DNA from: Hypholoma sublateritium FD-334 SS-4
Taxonomy: Eukaryota; Basidiomycota; Agaricomycetes; Agaricales; Strophariaceae
Reading direction: 5' to 3'
Length of the DNA stretch: 33,604 bases
Assembly: GCA_000827495.1 (NCBI GenBank)
Contig: KN817635.1
Span: 20,770 to 54,373, forward strand
Part shown: positions 29,831 through 33,604 of the stretch, piece after piece
How positions within the stretch are numbered: the first letter of the stretch is position 1
Layout: every line of letters begins with the position of its first letter
Position numbers and translations under genes: made by a program
Notes under the pieces: model-generated
What the model was told of the DNA's origin: nothing
Database searches by the model: none
Seen by the model: only the letters and a program-made list of their open reading frames with translations

Positions 29831-32800
29831 ATGACTTCTGAGGGACACAAATGTCCAGGATGCGACTCAATATTCACGCGGCGAGGGATAATCTCCCACC
29901 TTCACCAAACGACGGACCCGCTTTGCTGTCGAGAAGCCGCAAGGCTGCGCGATTCGACGAACATGCACGAGTCCTCTGACTCTGGGTCATCCGTAGCGGA
30001 CTCCTTGCACGAGGCCCCGCAAATTTTACTGCAAGAATCTTCTCTTCCAAGTCAAGTTGACGGAGATGAAGCCGGGGTCACCTCATTCAATACCGTGGCA
30101 TTCAATTCAGAAGAAGAGGCTTGGGAAGAAGGCCCGCTACACCACCCTGCATCTCCTGGATCTAAGTCAGACTCCGAAGAGGAAGACGATATGTATGCAT
30201 ACTTGGAGGGGGGATGGGAAGCGCCACGTGAGACTGCGCCCATCCACGAGATTCAAGATGAGGAGGTTGAGACGTTGGAAGATATAGTTATGGCTACGGG
30301 GCTTATACCAGGTGAGTTACGGCGCTTGGTGTGCTCAATTTAGTACTGACTTCATTTTTACCTAGCTACGGAAGGTGAAGACCAACATAGCGAGCTCGGC
30401 GAAATGGAAATAGACGGATGGGAAGACATCCACAAACTATCGTCGCCCATTCCCAATCCAGCCAGGTCTCGCGCAGAGTCTGTCTTGATAGGTGATGGAC
30501 ACGGCATACATGCTAAAAGTACCGTCCGTTACAACAATCTTCACCCCACATCTCGTGCCGGCGAGCCCATCCGACCAACCATGGTCGCTGTAATTATACA
30601 TGAAGTATAGGCAGTTGCCTAACTATGTTGATGCATCCCCAAGGGCAACTGCCCAAAGGCTTGGGTAGTTGCCCAGTGATGCATCACAGGGCAGTTGCCC
30701 AAGGGCCTGCCCCCCATGCATGGCCTAGCCAACTGCCCATGCCTTCCAAATGTAGGAGCTATATTTTACATAAGCTGGTCTAAAAATAGAAAAGTGAGAG
30801 AAAAATTGCTAAATTAGTAGAAAATTCAGAGCTATCCAAATATACCAAAATCATCACTATAGGTGGCTTCCTTATTTGGCAAAATGCAAAATGAATTTTT
30901 GAATGGCTGCCTATTTGCAAATTTGNCCNCCTCAGAAAATTATNAAATANTTTTTAAAATTCCCTAAAATTCATAAACTATCTGTATATGGAAAGAAATT
31001 NAGTGGTCTGTGCACAAAACAATGAGATAAGGGCCTTTTATCAGCTAGATATCAACTAGATTAGATGACTTTGCAATCTCATGTGCTACTGCCCAAAAGA
31101 TGGACTTGGGCTGGATTTGGCAAAGTCCAGCTAGGCCTTCCATTTTGAGCCTGGATGTTATTCCCATGCTAGGCCTGGGCTGATGGCTATTATTTACATT
31201 TGTTTGGATTTGAGGCCAGAATATGGCATGAGTGAGCCCGCAAAATGTAAATAGAGGCAAGCAGGAGGTCACACATTGGCTTTTGATGCACATCAATGTG
31301 CAAACAAACAAGCACAGCCTTGCGACGCAGGCCANGTAGTCTACGTCGTAGTACCAAAACACCCCCCAAATGCCTCTGCCAGAGGCCTTGGGAAGTTGCC
31401 CCTGGGGATGCATCAACATAAAATGGCAACTGCCCATACTTCATGTATGATTACAGCGGATACTGGTGATCCGACAAGACGAAACGATGGACGCACGCTA
31501 CGCTCATGCAGTTAACGGTGAATCCAATATGTGGGCCCCATTCCGAACACGCGTGGACTGGGAAGTCGTACAATGGGGAAAACTACGGGGACCTGGATCA
31601 ACTGCGTTTTCCGATTTGCTGAGCATTCCTGAAGTATGTCTCTGTTTCATACACTTCAGTAAATGTTTGAATATCTTAATTCAGGTGAAAGAACGCCTTG
31701 ACTTATCTTTCAATAATTCCAATGAATTGAACCGCTTGATTGACGAAAAATTGCCAGGATGGCCGAAGTTCCAACGCCATGAGGTGGTCGTTCAAGGCGA
31801 GGCCATGGAGTTTTATTCGAGAGACGTGGAAGACTGTCTCAGAGCTTTATGGGGTGATCCAGACTTTGCAGATCAACTTATATTCCAGCCGGAGCGACAA
31901 TATGTGGAGGAAGACGAACTGACACGTATTTACCATGAGATGCACACCGGAAAATGGTGGTGGCGGACACAGGTAAGCTGCCTTCAATCCGTATATCGTG
32001 AGCTCGGCTCATGTGTAATTCTCCAGAAAAAGGTCGAAGATTACACTGGCCATGATAAATGCACTTTAATACCCCTAATACTATTGTCCGACAAAACCCA
32101 GCTCACTACCTTTCGAAATAAAAGCGCCTATCCAGTCTATTTAACCATCGGCAATCTACCAAAACATATTCGCCGCAAACCTTCACGTCAGGGACAAGTT
32201 CTCCTAGGTTACCTACCCACATCGAAGCTGGGACATATCACCAACAAGACGTCGCGCCGCCGCGCTTTGGGCAATTTATTCCATGGTTGTATGCGTCATA
32301 TGCTCAAGCCACTGGAAAAGGCCGGCCGGGAGGGTATTGTCATGGTCAGCGGAGACGGCAAAGCGCGTCGGTGTTTCCCTATTTTTGCAACTTATATTGG
32401 GGACTATCCGGAGCAGGTGCGCCACACCGCTTGATTCATGGCTTTGCTTACCACTCTCCTAAAATCAAATGGCTGCAGGTTCTTGTAACGTTGGTCAAAA
32501 CAGGAAACTGTCCTGTTTGTCCTGTGCATCGAAAGCGCTTGGGCGATCCAGCCAGTGTCGAGAAACCTCGAGATAGCAAGCCGATCATCAAAGCGCTGAA
32601 GAAAATCAGTAAAGGACCATTGACCTTCTCCCGTGCATGCGCCGCCGCCGGAATCAAGGCCGTTCAAGAGCCGTTCTGGCAGAACCTCCCCTTCGTTAAT
32701 GTTTACAACTCCATCACACCCGATATTCTCCATCAACTCTATCAGGGGGTTTTGAAACATGTTGTTGCCTGGATTCGCTCGGCAGTGGGCGATGCTGAGA

Positions 32801-33489
32801 TCGATGCTAGGTGTCGTCGTCTTCCTCCAAATCATCATGTTCGATTATTTATGAAAGGAATTATGCACCTTTCTCGGGTTACTGGTACTGAGCACGATCA
32901 AATATCCAAGTTCCTGCTATCTCTCGTGCTTGACGTTCAGCTACCGGATGGACTCTCAAGCAAGCGTCTGGTTCGTGCTGTGCGCGCTATTCTGGACTTT
33001 GTCTGCCTGTCACGCTACCCGGCTCATACATCGCAAACACTCGAGAACCTGGAAGATGCCCACAAGTCATTCCACGAAAACAAGTCCATATTCATTGATC
33101 TTGGTATCCGAAGCAACTTCAATATTCCGAAGCTGCATTTTACCGCACACTACTGACATCTCATCGAGGAATACGGCTCGGGTGACAACTATAACACTGA
33201 GGCCACAGAGCGACTCCACATTGATATGGTGAAGCAAGTGTATGCTGCATCAAATCGCAAGGACGAATACGCTCAGATGACAGACTGGCTAGATCGGCGG
33301 GAGAAGGTACTGCAACATGCTAAGTTCATTCGTCGTCGTATCAATGCCTCGGACCCCAATTACTCACCGATTCAACTACCCCCCGCTTCTTTGATCCCAC
33401 ATCGTACTCTTCGCATGACCAAGCACCCCACCCTTGCTGCGGTAACAGTCGAAAGGATCGAAAATGAGTATGGCGCAACCATAGCTGCT
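29831..33489 (+). pseudogene. Plavaka (CMC superfamily) transposase, one nonsense codon, interrupted twice
   Basis: ATG at 29831 opens a zinc-knuckle N-terminus (Cys8, Cys11, His23, Cys32), then an acidic Ser/Glu-rich linker. Exons: 29831-30311, 30366-30589, 31457-31633, 31685-31972, 32027-32416 and 32479 onward, with 51-62 nt GT-AG introns between the later ones. The transposase core shows NMWAPFRTRVDWEVVQWGKL, EMHTGKWWWRTQ, SDKTQLT, VYLTIGNLPKHIRR, CPVCPVH, PDILHQLYQGVLKH and DNYNTEATERLHID, the standard Plavaka order. A TGA at 33154-33156 falls where the family continues; the same frame resumes through QVYAASNRKDEYAQM. An 871-bp repeat element sits at 30587-31457, and the 3' end runs into another copy at 33487. 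No terminal repeats of the Plavaka element itself were identified. Confidence 0.9.
30587..31457. mobile_element. GCTGTAAT-family element with splice sites at its ends
   Basis: Inverted ends of about 73 bp and about 90% identity start GCTGTAATYATACATGAAG and continue GGCAGTTGCC, then TATGTTGATGCATCCCC and GGGCAACT. The ends supply GT at 30590-30591 and AG at 31455-31456. Removing 30590-31456 (867 nt, 289 codons) keeps the upstream phase-0 codon GCT and the downstream frame (RILVIRQDETMDARY) continuous in the Plavaka gene. Unspliced, the frame stops at TAG 30608-30610. The interior is AT-rich, non-coding and has several N bases. Subterminal GGGCARTTGCCC palindromes are clustered. No convincing target duplication is visible beyond an ambiguous CG/GC. 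Confidence 0.8.
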
Positions 33490-33604
33490 GTATTTAAACA
33501 TCAAACATGGGTAGCTGCCTAACTATGTTCATGCATCCACAAGGGTAGTTGCCTGCCGCCTTGGGCAACTTCCCAAAGGCAACTTCCAGCCCAAATTATT
33601 TACA
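33487..33604. mobile_element. GCTGTAAT-family element, left end only (runs off window)
   Basis: Starts GCTGTATTTAAACATCAAAC, then ATGGGTAGCTGCC, TATGTTCATGCATCC and GGGTAGTTGCC. It is closest to the 18132 end and clearly related to 30587-31457. It enters the Plavaka reading frame immediately after a GCT codon (33487-33489), phase 0, and would end the protein at a TAA 33520-33522 if not removed. Confidence 0.75.

Noticed and set aside
30575..31490. Longer target duplication (ATCCGAC...ATGG) around the splice-bearing element
   Set aside because: ATCCGAC and ATGG occur on both sides, but spacing differs by several bases and the match is not contiguous, so it is not safe evidence of a target duplication.
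1..33604. tRNA, rRNA or other structured RNA genes
   Set aside because: I looked for GTTCGAA-type T-loops with matching acceptor stems on both strands and found none that fold plausibly by eye.

Overview
The window looks like chromosomal DNA from a basidiomycete fungus, probably an Agaricomycete. The evidence is coding exons with a strong G/C third-position bias, many 50-70 nt introns with GTATGT/GTACGT donors, and families typical of that group: a TPR-array protein of the CHAT/TPR type, a DUF6532-type protein, a Plavaka (CMC) transposase with a zinc-knuckle N-terminus, and a pogo-like transposase with a SAP-like C-terminus. Most genes are broken. The window reads as a transposon-rich accessory region. 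It is a mosaic of sharply different base composition, and the bases are scattered with N.

Layout. 1-1657: 5' part of a minus-strand TPR-array gene that runs off the left edge (exact 135-bp repeat). 1.66-9.6 kb: AT-rich, then GC-rich, mostly non-coding DNA with diverged internal duplications, a decayed LRR/F-box-like gene (about 6.2-7.0 kb, minus) and an unknown minus-strand gene ending in a membrane segment (7.3-7.9 kb). 9.85-10.6 kb: degenerate G-protein alpha subunit gene (minus). 11.66-12.23 kb: small multi-pass membrane protein (plus). 12.54 kb: one arm of a long inverted repeat whose partner lies at 25.4-25.53 kb. 13.05-15.67 kb: broken pogo-like transposase. 16.4-22.2 kb: GC-rich block made almost entirely of repeats: three copies of a 240-bp module, an array of 36-bp palindromes, twin perfect hairpins, and seven copies of another unit. 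22.3-25.4 kb: AT-rich, with at least one clear Tc1/mariner-type MITE. 26.28-29.58 kb: DUF6532-type gene (minus) interrupted by a 465-bp hAT-type MITE with a perfect 8-bp target duplication. 29.83-33.49 kb: Plavaka transposase (plus), divergently transcribed from the DUF6532 gene and interrupted by one complete and one partial copy of a repeat family.

The most interesting system is that repeat family. Its long terminal inverted repeats begin GCTGTAAT and end ATTACAGC, so each insertion carries its own GT and AG at its ends. The complete copy in the Plavaka gene, treated as an 867-nt intron, leaves both flanking exons in the same reading frame. A second copy enters the same gene after a GCT codon in the same phase. 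This is the expected form of an introner-like element, though splicing cannot be proven from sequence. Other points worth following are the DUF6532/Plavaka divergent pair, probable GC-AG introns in two unrelated genes, and repeated CGA-to-TGA nonsense changes across unrelated pseudogenes, which suggest methylation-linked C-to-T mutation.
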